From Scortum barcoo (taxonomy: Eukaryota > Chordata > Actinopteri > Centrarchiformes > Terapontidae): 64,000 nt of DNA. Both the position numbers and the translations under genes were made by a program. Location: positions 16,507,492 to 16,571,491 of the forward strand of contig CM041546.1 in assembly GCA_023238725.1 (NCBI GenBank), written 5' to 3'. The notes under the pieces were generated by a model, which was not told the origin of the DNA, made no database searches, and saw only the letters and a program-made list of their open reading frames with translations. Positions 35,012 to 47,448 of this stretch are shown here, one piece after another. Position 1 is the first letter of the stretch. Each line of letters opens with the position of its first letter.

Positions 35012-38000
35012 CTAATCATCGCTGTCAGTCGATTTGTAGTGGTCTTCGTCGATGGTGGAAAAGATGTGACCTTCGTTGCTCAGGAACTCCACTGCCTGCC
35101 TGTTGGAGCACAAAAAGAAATGTGATATTTTAAAGCAAAAAAAAAAAAAAAAAAAAACACAAAACACTTAAAACTAATAAAACTACATTTAAACAGTCTG
35201 ATACTTCAAACTCCTGATATCTTTAATGAAGAGGAAGCAGTACCTATTAGTCGATTGAGGGAAAATTCACTGACAAATACTCTGAATATGATAAATAGTT
35301 TGTTTTCAAACAAATGCCAAATATTGGAAGGTTTTGGGGTCTCAAATGTGAAAATGTGGGGGAAAAAATGTACTGTCCTCGTACTGTGTTGCAGTCTCAC
35401 GGTCTTCTGCTGACCCTGAGAACTTCTATTGACACCCTGTTGTGAAATTTCACCTTTCCACAACACCACAATGTAAATTTTATTTGAAACATTCTATCCC
35501 TTTATGATAAACCATTGAAGTGGAACTTGATGGAACTCTTACTTGATGACAGCCAGACTTATGCCACTGAGTCTCTGCTTTAGATCTTGAATGCTGATAC
35601 CTTGTGGGTCAGGACAGCTTCTTATCAAACGCAGCACCTTGAGAAATTAACATTAAGACGTCTTGACTTGCAAATACAGACATGTCATTCAAATGTAGCA
35701 ACTTCTCCTTTTGAAGAAACACTAACTTCTTTTTCTGAGAAAACTATTTTCATGTAACTCATAATAACAGCTATGTGAAGTGTCGTGTGCGGTAACTTGT
35801 GTGTACGTGCATGATTAGAGCTTGTAATATCACTTTGTTTAAAGTTAATAATTCAGTGGTTTATTAAAATGTTCTAAAAAACATTTAATGGCCAAGTGCA
35901 TGAATTAACTTTAACAGTCAAAAACATTAAACCTTCTTTAGAAACTCCGATTTTATTCTGTCATTTATGCTCACCTGGTTCTGGTTTGCGCTCAATCCAT
36001 GGGTGATGTCATTAACACCTGGATAGCTCACTCCTAAGCTTCCTGTGTCTGGACCTGACATGGGTATATTGTTACCGCTTGTCCCTCCTCCACCACCGCC
36101 GCCACCCGACTGAAAAAGAAACAAAACCAAATGACACTGACAGGTTTCCTGGTGACAATACACACAATGTCTTAAACATAAATACTTTAATAAAAAAGCT
36201 AACTAAGTACATAAGGCTTCAGTTTTTGGCACCTTAGGAGAGAAAAAAAAAGCTACTACTGTTGTTCAGATTTTCTCACCATTACCTGAAGTTTGTTGAG
36301 CACCAGGTGTGCTTGGACAACCTCAAGCATATGTGAGGTGATTTCATTCATATCCTCCAAGGGCCTGACACTGAATGCAACCACAGATCTGTGGTTCTGA
36401 GACAGGAAGAAAAAGACATGAACCCTTAGTCAAACTTAAAAATATGCTGAATTCACAGAGGAACTAAAGGGAGTGAGAAGCTCCGCTAAAGGTTTCTGCA
36501 CATCCTCCTTATGACAAACTGCATTGCATATTTTAAGAAACGAAAAGCAAAACTATGTCAGTCCGTTTTTCACAGCCTACTTGGACAGAATGATGTACAA
36601 TTCAGACATGTGGTGTATTAAACATATAATAATATTCTATAAGTATGAATCACACTTCCAAAAACACAAAACAACTGATCATGAAATAACTTGCATTCAC
36701 CAGCACTGAGTAGTCATTTCATGTGGCCTCGTGAGGGAACATAAAGCCAAGTTCCCATTTTTCCTGGGTACTGTGGAGAGGGCAACAAACTCACCTGAAA
36801 GGAGCGCAGATTGCCAGAGACTTTGACGTATGTGCCCGGAGGCAGGACGGTGCTGTCCACGCTGGGATCCTGTAGAAAGCAGAACAACAGTTCAGTTTTC
36901 AAAGGGAATATGTTTAGTTGGTGTGTACTTGTGGCAAAAAAGCTAAATTGCATGCAACATTTGATCTGCTCTTGATCCTACATTCATGTTTGTGTGTCTA
37001 TGCGGGCTTTGTTTTGTTTGTTCTTTTACCTACTGCGCACTGACGTTTAATGTGTCATCGCTTTTGTATCTGATCTAATGTGTGAGACCAAACCCATGAA
37101 GGTACCACATTAAGTGGAGCTTGAGAAATGAAACTCACTGGTTATACAATATGATTTCACCTCCAAAAATACTTCCAACCCTAAAATATTTTAACACTTC
37201 AGCTGTTGACACAGAAACCAACAATGTCACCTTCTTGGAGCTGAGGTTTGACTTAAATGTCACCATCATATTTTTAAATATATAAATGGTGACACTTGTC
37301 AATTTCCCAAGTGACTGAACGGGTTTAATTTTAACGGCAGAATATCTGAAAAATGTTTGAGTGTGAGTTAAAAACAACTCACTCACCTCTGTGTCCACCC
37401 ACTGCTTCACATCCATGGGAGCACCCGTCATGTCATCGACTTTGTACTGGATGTTGGTCATGGATTTGTCTGTGCTCCTGATGACGCCCACGATGGTAAC
37501 CTATGGCACAGAACGTGACCGGTTCAGTGCAGACGCTGGGATTTCAGGGGTGCGACAACATCATGACGCATCAAATATCTATCAAGTCCAATTTAGTGCT
37601 GACACAAGGATAAAACAACAGAGCTAATCCAACAGGCGCTCCTTGTGATTTCATTATTAATTAATATGCTGATTATTTTTGAATAGTCTCTTTTTCTATG
37701 AAATGTCAGCAAATAGAGAACAATGCTATTTTTACAGCCTGGGACCAAAAAAATTAAAACATCTCATTTTATCCAAAGAGCAGTCCCAAACCTCCAAGAT
37801 AATCAGTTTACTATCATGAGACAAACATGACACTTAACCATAACATTTTTGAGAAACTACAACTTGTCCCTGTTTGCTATTTCAGCTTGAGAACTGACTG
37901 CAGCTACTCAAATAACTGATTTATTGTTTCAGACCGCATTTATGTAGAGCTGGCCTCATTTAAATAATCAACAATAACATTCTTCTATTATATGTATATG

Positions 38001-38848
38001 ATAACAGATTATTCATTTCTCAAACAAAATTGCCAGACTTTCACATTGGGATTTGCTACCTCTCTTTTTGAATACCACTGTGGATGTATTATTTTGAGTG
38101 TCAGATTGTTTAGACAAAACAGGCAATTTGAAGAAATCAACTTAAGCTCTGGCTCAGTGATCATTTGACCCACTTGACACTTGAAAGAGCGAGCCCTTTT
38201 CTTACCTGGGCAACCTCCACATCTCCTACTCTGAAGGCCTCATCAGCTTGAGACGCGGACATCAGCTGAGACACTGTGCAAGGGATGATCTGTGTGGCAC
38301 GGGTTCTCTGCAACACACACACACACACACACACACACAGTGTTCACTGCTAGGCCCATTGATTGTCTGTCAGTGTTTTCATCAGGTACTTGTGCACAAA
38401 TATATTCAACAGAAATAAAACAGTAACTTTAAGGGACGGTGTTGTTGTTCTAATTGATCTTCAGTTTTATTTCTCTACAGGTGTTTCACGTTTCCAGGTG
38501 ATTAGAGGGAAGTCACTGTAAGGTGTAAGCTTCAGTACAGACCCCTTTCTTCTCTCCTCCCTGGGAGAGGGAAGGTGATGCAAATCCCCCTGGAGACTGA
38601 GTGTACCCTCCGACCGTGCTGGACTCACTGTACCCTCCTGGAGAGACAAGAAGGCAGCTGACATGACGAACTGATTTTATCCATCATGCTTATTTTGGAC
38701 AATCATTTCTGACGTTCAAGTCAAATCCACAACAACAACAAAGAGACACGTTGGGAAAGGGAGCTGATGTTAGCCGCGGCAGGAGACCGTCAACAGGCCA
38801 CTTTATGAGCACAGAAGCGCAGACAGTGAACTCACCCTGATTCCACAT
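35012..38848 (-). CDS. rpa2: Replication protein A 32 kDa subunit
   Basis: RPA2 is the middle subunit of the RPA heterotrimer that coats single-stranded DNA in replication, repair and checkpoint signalling. Nine exons join in phase: 38836-38848, 38543-38637, 38206-38307, 37387-37500, 36795-36869, 36286-36396, 35975-36109, 35543-35637 and 35012-35099, giving 275 residues against 270 in human. Seen in order: the phosphorylation tail starting MWNQG with GGYTQSPGGFASPS (the kinase-target TQ and SP sites), the OB fold at about 40-170 (VTIVGVIRSTDKS, DDMTGAPMDVKQWVDTE, YVKVSGNLRSFQ), a linker, and the winged helix that binds repair partners (GISIQDLKQRL to AVEFLSNEGHIFSTIDEDHYKSTD). The linker opens with a run of about eight glycines not found in human. 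The exon 2 donor (GGG/GTCTGT) is weak. Neighbours match human order. Confidence 0.97.
38312..38339. repeat. (CA)n microsatellite in rpa2 intron 2
   Basis: Pure CA dinucleotide lying immediately next to the exon 3 acceptor. Seen from the minus strand it is a TG tract just before TTGCAG, where tracts of this kind can affect splicing. Confidence 0.9.
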
Positions 38849-40365
38849 GTTGGCACCTTGAATATAAGTTATTAAAATGAACTCCGGGGCATCAAAACAC
38901 TGTGAAGCAGAGATTACAGCCGCGCGGAGCACTGGACTTCCTCTCTGTGTAGTCCCGCGCGCCAAACTCATTATCCGGCGCATGCGCGTGACAGAAATAC
39001 CGCGAAACCTACAGAGAAGAAAGAGTTAATTGAGCCCTGAATTTAGCCTGTCAGACAGCCCTTCGTCTATCTGTGTGCACAAATACTGTCTTTGTCACCA
39101 GGATTGGCAGCTCCTGTCTGTCAACTACAGTTCTAACCACACTTTTAGCAAGTATTCAACAGAAAGGTTGGCTCATAAAACTTGCGGGGGACGCTATCTA
39201 GACGAAACGGGTGCCTGAGAGTCAAATATCGGGGATTATTATATTTTTAGCAATGACAGGAGCGTCAGTCTGACGCTGTGTTGCCTTTAAGTTCTGTTGA
39301 AAATATTGAGTGTGTTGACAATCTACTACATCGCTTTATCCGCGCTAGTCACGATATCAGTTCATAAACCTCACCAAGTAACAATATCATTTTGTCAGTG
39401 AGTAAACGATAGACGGAGTAGTGTACAGACTAATTATAGTATAATGACACGACTAATATCCTCTAGATTGAACAGTTTTGGAATTACAAAATGTCGAATA
39501 TCTACATTTTAAGTGTTCTTCTGCTTGTTTAACTATCAAACATCAAGTGTTAGTAGAGACAGCTTCTTTCTGTGACAATTTAAAAGAAAACAAATATAAA
39601 ACCAATATAGTAGATTGTAATAAACGCGATGTTGTAATAAATTACGATCGCTCTGATTTGGGAAGTACCAGCAGCACACAAAGGCAGCACACCTCAAGAC
39701 GGTTTTTTGTTTTGTTTTTTTGTTTTTTTTTATTAATATTTTGAAAAAATGTACATTTACAGTGTAACAGCAATGGAAACATTAACAAAGTCATCAAAGT
39801 AAATAAAATAAAAACATGTGCTGTGGCCCCATGGGTCAACTATAAACTTAAAATGTACATGCGGACAGAGAACAGAGAATGCAACTTTAAAAATAGACCT
39901 GTTTATTTGATCTTTAGCAACATAAAAATAGACTGTATTGAGAGATTCGTCTCTCAAATACCCGGATTAGTTTATCTGCTGCGTTTTTATGGCATTGGCA
40001 TTATGGCATGTAGTCCATAAATACGCACTCTTATACGAAAATCTTTAGAGTAACTCCACATGATAAACCTTTTCATTATCTCGGTTTACATCACTGTATG
40101 CTTTGGGCCTGCAGCCATAGAGAAGTACTCACTTCTCCTGTTAATTCATTAAATATGCACACTTACATTTCTACTTCTTGAATGCTTCGTGGAGGTTCTT
40201 AATGTTCAGTGCATGTTTCAAACGTGAACGACAGGGGGAAGTGGCGGAAAAATGGACCACCTTCGGGCCAAAGAGGCGCCATGAGCAGCAGTATCTTATC
40301 TTCTTTTGCCCTTTATAGACTTACCTCTAAAACCTGGACCTGACTTCTTCCTCGGAGAGTTCAAC
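38849..40365. other. Divergent promoter region between rpa2 and smpdl3b
   Basis: The first 200 bases are GC-richer and hold the rpa2 promoter. The middle is AT-rich with a T-tract near 39705-39731. The last 280 bases (from about 40085) resemble the sequence upstream of the second smpdl3b copy (43915-44199) but with many differences, marking the left end of the tandem duplication. Confidence 0.6.
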
Positions 40366-42808
40366 ATGTCCACGCTGAGGCTGCTGCTATCTTTGCTGCT
40401 TTTTAAAGAGGTTCTTGCGCTTTCAGGTAAGTAACCAAAAGACCATAACCAGGCATGGCCGTATTCTGGTATACAACATTATAATCATGCACTGCATGGA
40501 CAACTTCTTGTGTGTAATTCCGCACTGTTTGTATCCAGGAAATTTCTGGCACATCACGGATCTGCACTGGGACCCGACGTACAAACTGACAAATGATCCT
40601 GAACTTGTGTGCGCATCAAGTGGCAAACGACCTGCAGTCAATGCGGGGAAATTTGGAGACTATTCCTGTGACTCGCCATGGCACCTTATAAACTCCTCTG
40701 TGTATGCCATGAAGGATATTTTAGCAGACCCGGACTTCATCGTATGGACAGGGTATGTGTCTGCTTTGGGCAAGTCCATAAAGACAGGCGCATATGTTTG
40801 TTTCATAATCATTGTGGTTATGTTTTTTGTCCACAGTTTTCATATACTAAAATGAATTGTCCCACTGAAAACATGCTTATGTGAGCCACCACTGTAAATT
40901 ATACCACACCTTAGACAGGCCAATAAAATAACCACTTTCCCTATTCAGCATTTAATTCTTAAACCATCTCTCAGAGATGACACACCACATGTACCTAATG
41001 AGGATCTGGGAGAAGAGGCAGTGCTCCACATTATCAGCAACCTTACCCACATCATAAATCAGGTGTTTCCAAGTAAGTGTGAAGCAAAGAGACATCAGAG
41101 ATCAATATTTACTGCAGTGTTGTAGTACTCATTAATTCATAATAATGGTGATAGCTTTACATTGCTTTTTTCCTTAGACACTAAAGTGTACTCTGCCCTG
41201 GGCAACCATGACTACCACCCAAAGAGCCAGCTTCCAGCAGCCCCAAACTACATGTACAACCAGACAGCAGAGATGTGGCGGGGCTGGTTGGATCCAGAGT
41301 CCCAAAGAACATTTAAACAAGGTGGATAGAGATTTGTTCTTTTGATATAAACACAATTGCTTTCCTAAGAATCAGTAAGTAACATTTTGGCACAGATTGT
41401 GCACATCCAATCATATCATGCATTTTCTGCAAAATCTTTTTCCATTATTTTTTCTCCTCTAAACAGGTGGATACTACACAGAACAGCTCCTCAATCGAAC
41501 AGGTTTCAGGATGCTGGTGCTCAACACTAATCTCTACTATGACCAGAACAAGCTGACCCAGGACATGGACGATCCAGCGGGCCAGTTCAGCTGGGCGCAC
41601 CAGGTTCTTACAGAGGCTGCCAACAACAAAGAAAAGGCAAAGCATCTTGTCCATGTGCTTTGTAATAACTTTACAAGGAAACACTCCAACCTAATTTAAT
41701 CGGTGCCTTGCAAAAATATGAACTGATTAGGAATTCAGGATTCTATGAATGAAAATATAATTATTTTTACATTTGTTTCTCTACCAGGTATACATCATTG
41801 GCCATGTTCCCCCAGGTGTCTTTGAGAAGAAGAGAAGTAAGCCGTGGTTCACACCTGAATTCAACAAGCTGTACTTGGATTTAATTCAGAAGCATCACTC
41901 GGTCATATCTGGACAGTTCTTCGGCCACCATCATACAGATAGTTTCCGAATGTTCTACGACTCAGAGAGTAAGGTGTCACTTTTGTAGCAATTGTGTTAC
42001 TGCTGATGCTTTTCCTTGTTGTTGTATCAGTGGTGTCCAATTTAATTAGTAATTTAGTCATTTCCTGACTGAGATGCACAGTGACTCTCACGGTAATTGC
42101 CCAGATGTTATCTATAACCATTTGACACATAAAACAGAGGTGATGAATCTTCTGTTTCAATAGGCTCTCCTATCAGTGTGATGTTCCTCAGCCCCGGCGT
42201 CACACCGTGGAAAACAACGCTTCCTGGAGTTGTGGATGGAGCTAACAACCCTGGGATTCGTGTCTTTGAATATGACATCCAAACACTCCTGGTCAAAGTA
42301 AGTCAAGGCCAGTGATTTTCCATTCAAATACATTTAGGAGATTTTCTAAGCTGCACTATGCAGCTGATTAGCATTTCTGCAGGATGTGAAACCTCTACGT
42401 GGTAATGTATTTATTGCTTTGGTTTCTGCTTTTTTCGAATGCTCACAGGATGTGGTGACTTATTATCTGAACCTGACTCATGCTAACGCAGCCCGCGGGC
42501 GCTGGGAGAAGGAGTATCGCCTCACTGAGAGCTTCAGGGTGCCAGACGCCTCCCCAGCCTCCATGCATCAGGCTCTGGAGCGCATCGCCAATGACCGCTG
42601 CTATCTACAGAAGTACTATGAGTTCAACTCTGTCAGCTATGACCTGACAGAGTGTGACAGTGACTGCCGTGTTGACCACGTGTGTGCAGCCAGAGAGGTA
42701 GACTTTGAAAAATATGAAGAGTGTCTGAGAGAAGGTGCAGCTTTCATTTATGGTGGGCTGCTGCCGGTCCTCTCTGTGGCTGTAAGTCTGGTGTGGGCTA
42801 ATTGGTAA
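40366..42808 (+). CDS. smpdl3b: Acid sphingomyelinase-like phosphodiesterase 3b, copy 1
   Basis: SMPDL3B is a GPI-anchored metallophosphoesterase of the cell surface; the mammalian protein dampens Toll-like receptor signalling and alters membrane lipids. Eight exons join in phase: 40366-40426, 40539-40752, 40975-41072, 41178-41321, 41467-41636, 41788-41968, 42164-42297 and 42449-42808, giving 453 residues. Seen: a signal peptide (LRLLLSLLLFKEVLALS), metal-site motifs D28-x-H30 (TDLHWDP), WTGDD (Asp93), GNHDYHP (134-136), GHVPPG (235) and GHHH (275-278), and a C-terminal hydrophobic stretch fitting a GPI signal. Intron 5 starts with GC (AAG/GCAAAG) rather than GT; skipping to VYIIGHV keeps the frame. 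A polyadenylation signal lies at 43011. Position next to rpa2 matches human. It appears intact. Confidence 0.95.
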
Positions 42809-44199
42809 AGATCACCTACATCACAGATGATATTTAAATATATAACAGAAGCTTCAGGGAGTTATTGGAGAGAAAAAACTGAAACTCAAGATCGAAAGCA
42901 TTGTGGTCATATAAATATTTTATTTAAATGACAATATTTAATGTCATGTTTTAAATGATACAACATCTGTAATATAAGTGAGTCATGCACTAGATGTACT
43001 TGAGCAGGGAAATAAAGACCTTTGGCTTCTGCAATCTTTGGTGTGGCCTCCTTTCTGTAGTTTATTCATACTGGTTGAATATTTCATTTCCAGACGATAC
43101 AAAAACTTTGTGGTATTCGTGTGGCTCAAGAGATTAAATTACATACCATTCAACTGCCATGGTCTGTTGTGTTTATTCAATAAAACCAGAAATGGCTTAA
43201 ATAGTTGTTTATTGATAGAATCCTATTTAACATAAAGAATCAACGCACCATGAATATCATTATCATCACTACAGTAAATCTGTTATTTAATATGAGCACC
43301 TACTCATGCCCATGTAACTAAGAAAGATAAATGAGATATCAGATAAAGCTGCAATATCAGGATTCTATAATCCTTCCTGTTATCCCATATCGCTATATAA
43401 AGATTTTATGAGTTTTTAATAACTGTCAAAAAAGTTAGGGCAACTAATAACTCTTAAGATAACAGATACTGGACTTTGAGCCGGCTGTGAAGACACATTT
43501 ATTGAGTGTGTACAGTGGCCCTGAGAGGTCAACGAACAGTAACTTAAGAGAACACATGCAAACAGACAAAACACTTTCTTCAATCTGACAACACATGCAC
43601 ACCAATTAGAAAATGCACTGCAAATTCAAGAACTCCTCTTATATTCTTTCAAAGATGAATTATATAAATTAGTGCAGTGCCCTGTGAAAACATGCCCATT
43701 TATAACGGGCAGATCGCTTGGCATCCACTATTACTGAATCATCTTCATCTCGAGTTAATATAGATGATTATACTTATCATGCACAAGAGAAAGCAGGGGA
43801 GCGTGAATACTCAACGTCAAAGAAGCAAAAACATGAAGGAGCAAAACCAAAGTAGTTCTGCGTGATATAAAATTGTTGCTTCACTATCTCCCTGTTTATA
43901 TTACTGTAGGTGTGTTCTGGGCCTGCAGCCAAAACTCTGTCGGCTGGTACTTCTCCTTTTAATGAATAAAATATGCACATTGACATTTGTGCTTCTGTAT
44001 GTGGAGCTTGTATTATTATATATCAGAGATATGCGAGCAGAACAATAGAGGAAATTCGCAAAGAAACGGATCACACTCAAGGCCAAAGATGTGGCATTAA
44101 TAGCTGCATGTAATCTTGCTATGCCTTTAATAGACATGCAAACCTCTCAAGCCTGGACCTGACTACTGCTGAATATTTGCTTTACTTAAAGGGTTCAAC
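42809..44199. other. Spacer between the smpdl3b copies
   Basis: It contains the copy 1 3' UTR with AATAAA at 43011. The part 42809 to about 43505 resembles the DNA after copy 2 (46630 to about 47320), and about 43915-44199 resembles the DNA before copy 1. The duplicated unit is therefore about 3.83 kb. No other gene is recognised. Confidence 0.65.
43011..43016 (+). terminator. Polyadenylation signal of smpdl3b copy 1
   Basis: AATAAA about 200 bases after the stop codon, conserved at the equivalent place (46832) in copy 2. Confidence 0.65.
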
Positions 44200-46629
44200 A
44201 TGTCCACGCTGAGGCTGCTGCTATCTTTGCTGCTTTTTAAAGAGGTTCTTGCGCTTTCAGGTAAGTAACCAAAAGACCATAACCAGGCATGGCCGTATTC
44301 TGGTATACAACATTATAATCATGCACTGCATGGACAACTTCTTGTGTGTAATTCCGCACTGTTTGTATCCAGGAAATTTCTGGCACATCACGGATCTGCA
44401 CTGGGACCCGACGTACAAACTGACAAATGATCCTGAACTTGTGTGCGCATCAAGTGGCAAACGACCTGCAGTCAATGCGGGGAAATTTGGAGACTATTCC
44501 TGTGACTCGCCATGGCACCTTATAAACTCCTCTGTGTATGCCATGAAGGATATTTTAGCAGACCCAGGACTTCATCGTATGGACAGGGTATGTGTCTGCT
44601 TTGGGCAAGTCCATAAAGACAGGCGCATATGTTTGTTTCATAATCATTGTGGTTATGTTTTTTGTCCACAGTTTTCATATACTAAAATGAATTGTCCCAC
44701 TGAAAACATGCTTATGTGAGCCACCACTGTAAATTATACCACACCTTAGACAGGCCAATAAAATAACCACTTTCCCTATTCAGCATTTAATTCTTAAACC
44801 ATCTCTCAGAGATGACACACCACATGTACCTAATGAGGATCTGGGAGAAGAGGCAGTGCTCCACATTATCAGCAACCTTACCCACATCATAAATCAGGTG
44901 TTTCCAAGTAAGTGTGAAGCAAAGAGACATCAGAGATCAATATTTACTGCAGTGTTGTAGTACTCATTAATTCATAATAATGGTGATAGCTTTACATTGC
45001 TTTTTTCCTTAGACACTAAAGTGTACTCTGCCCTGGGCAACCATGACTACCACCCAAAGAGCCAGCTTCCAGCAGCCCCAAACTACATGTACAACCAGAC
45101 AGCAGAGATGTGGCGGGGCTGGTTGGATCCAGAGTCCCAAAGAACATTTAAACAAGGTGGATAGAGATTTGTTCTTTTGATATAAACACAATTGCTTTCC
45201 TAAGAATCAGTAAGTAACATTTTGGCACAGATTGTGCACATCCAATCATATCATGCATTTTCTGCAAAATCTTTTTCCATTATTTTTTCTCCTCTAAACA
45301 GGTGGATACTACACAGAACAGCTCCTCAATCGAACAGGTTTCAGGATGCTGGTGCTCAACACTAATCTCTACTATGACCAGAACAAGCTGACCCAGGACA
45401 TGGACGATCCAGCGGGCCAGTTCAGCTGGGCGCACCAGGTTCTTACAGAGGCTGCCAACAACAAAGAAAAGGCAAAGCATCTTGTCCATGTGCTTTGTAA
45501 TAACTTTACAAGGAAACACTCCAACCTAATTTAATCGGTGCCTTGCAAAAATATGAACTGATTAGGAATTCAGGATTCTATGAATGAAAATATAATTATT
45601 TTTACATTTGTTTCTCTACCAGGTATACATCATTGGCCATGTTCCCCCAGGTGTCTTTGAGAAGAAGAGAAGTAAGCCGTGGTTCACACCTGAATTCAAC
45701 AAGCTGTACTTGGATTTAATTCAGAAGCATCACTCGGTCATATCTGGACAGTTCTTCGGTCATCAGCATTCTGATAGTTTCCGAATGTTCTACAACTCAG
45801 AGCGTAAGGTCACACTGTTGTAGCACTTCTGTTACTGCTGATGCTTTTCCTTGTTGTTGTATCAGTGGTGTCCAATTTATTTAGTAATTTAGTCATTTCC
45901 TGACTGAGATGCACAGTGACTCTCACGGTAAGTGCCCAGATGTTATCTATAACCATTTGACACATAAAACAGAGGTGATGAATCTTCTGTTTCAATAGGC
46001 TCTCCTGTCAGTGTGATGTTCCTCAGCCCCAGCGTCACACCGTGGAAACCAACAATTCCTGGAGTTGTGGATGGAGGCAGCAATCCCTGGGATTCGTGTC
46101 TTTGAATATGACATCCAAACACTCCTGGTCAAAGTAAGTCAAGGCCAGTGAATTTCCATTCGATGTTTAGGAGCTTTTCTAAGCTGCACTATGCAGCCGA
46201 TTAGGATATTACAAGGATGTGAAAGCTCCATAAGGTAATCTTTTTACTGTGTTTTTCGAATGCTCACAGGATGTGGTGACTTATTATCTGAACCTGACTC
46301 ATGCTAATGCAGCCCGCGGGCGCTGGGAGAAGGAGTATCGCCTCACTGAGAGCTTCAGGGTGCCAGACGCCTCCCCAGCCTCCATGCATCAGGCTCTGGA
46401 GCGCATCGCCAACAACCACTGCTATCTACAGAAGTACTATGAGTTCAACTCTGCCAGCTATGACCTGACAGAGTGTGACAGTGACTGCCGTGTTGACCAC
46501 GTGTGTGCAGCCAGAGAGGTAGACTTTGAAAAGTATGAAGAGTGTCTGAGAGAAGGTGCAGCTTCCATTTATGGTGGGCTGCTGCCGGTCCTCTCTGTGG
46601 CTGTAAGTCTGGTGTGGGCTAATTGGTAA
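44200..46629 (+). CDS. smpdl3b: Acid sphingomyelinase-like phosphodiesterase 3b, tandem copy 2 with two frameshifts as read
   Basis: A second smpdl3b gene with the same eight-exon plan: 44200-44260, 44373-44587, 44810-44907, 45013-45156, 45302-45471, 45623-45803, 45999-46133 and 46270-46629. It also keeps the GC-AG intron 5 and a polyadenylation signal (46832). From the start codon to inside exon 6 it equals copy 1, introns included, apart from one extra base in exon 2 (about 44566, DPDFIVW becomes DPGLHRM). Later exons differ by some per cent, including GHQH in place of GHHH, which keeps the GHxH metal pattern. Exon 7 also has one extra base (about 46077-46088). As read, both shifts would kill the protein; each is repaired by dropping one base. 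Its own promoter region is diverged from copy 1. It is either a young pseudogene or an intact gene with consensus errors. Confidence 0.85.
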
Positions 46630-47448
46630 AGATCACCTACATCACAGATGATATTTAAATATATAACAGAAGCTTCAGGGAGTCATTGGAGAGAAAAAAC
46701 TGAAATTCAAAATGGAAAGCATTGTGGTCATATAAATATTTCTTTTAAATGACAATATTTCATGTCATGTTTTAAATGATACAAGATCTGTAATATAAGT
46801 GAGTCATGCACTAGATGTACTTGAGCAGGGAAATAAAGACCTTTGGCTTCTGCAATCTGTGGTGTGGCCTGCTTTCTGTAGTTTATTGGTACTGGTTTAA
46901 TATTTCATGTCCACTCAAGACAAAAACTTTGTTGTATTCATGTGACTCCAGAGTACATACCACATTATTGTCATGGCCTGCTATATGTTTTTAATAAAAC
47001 CAGAAATGTTAAAGCAGTGTTTACTGTCTAACAGCAAGAATCAACGCACCATGAATATCATTGTTATTGCTACAGTAAATCTGTTAATTAATATTAGTTG
47101 AACCTACTCATGCCCATGTAACTAAGAAACAATGCGACTTATTACTACACATATCAGATAAAGCTGCAATATCTGGATTCTATAATCCTTCCTGTTATCC
47201 CATATCGCTATATAAAGATTTAATGAGTTTTTAATTACTGTAAATAAAGTTAGGAAAACTCATAACTCTTGATGATACAATGGACTTTGAGCCATCTGTG
47301 AAGACACATTTATTGATTTATGTTATTATTATTTATTATTTATGTCCTCGATTGGTGAGTTTGATTGACAAATCAACAATAACGTGGCAGTCCTGCGGGT
47401 GTGCTAATCAAGACACATGACAGCGTGGTGATTAGTCGATGAGTGCGT
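46630..47448. other. Convergent 3' flanks of smpdl3b copy 2 and mecr
   Basis: It contains the copy 2 3' UTR (AATAAA at 46832) and the right end of the duplicated unit, at about 47320. TTTATT words at 47310-47335 could be mecr polyadenylation signals on the minus strand, leaving mecr a 3' UTR of only about 120 bases. Confidence 0.6.
46832..46837 (+). terminator. Polyadenylation signal of smpdl3b copy 2
   Basis: AATAAA at the place equivalent to that of copy 1. Confidence 0.6.
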
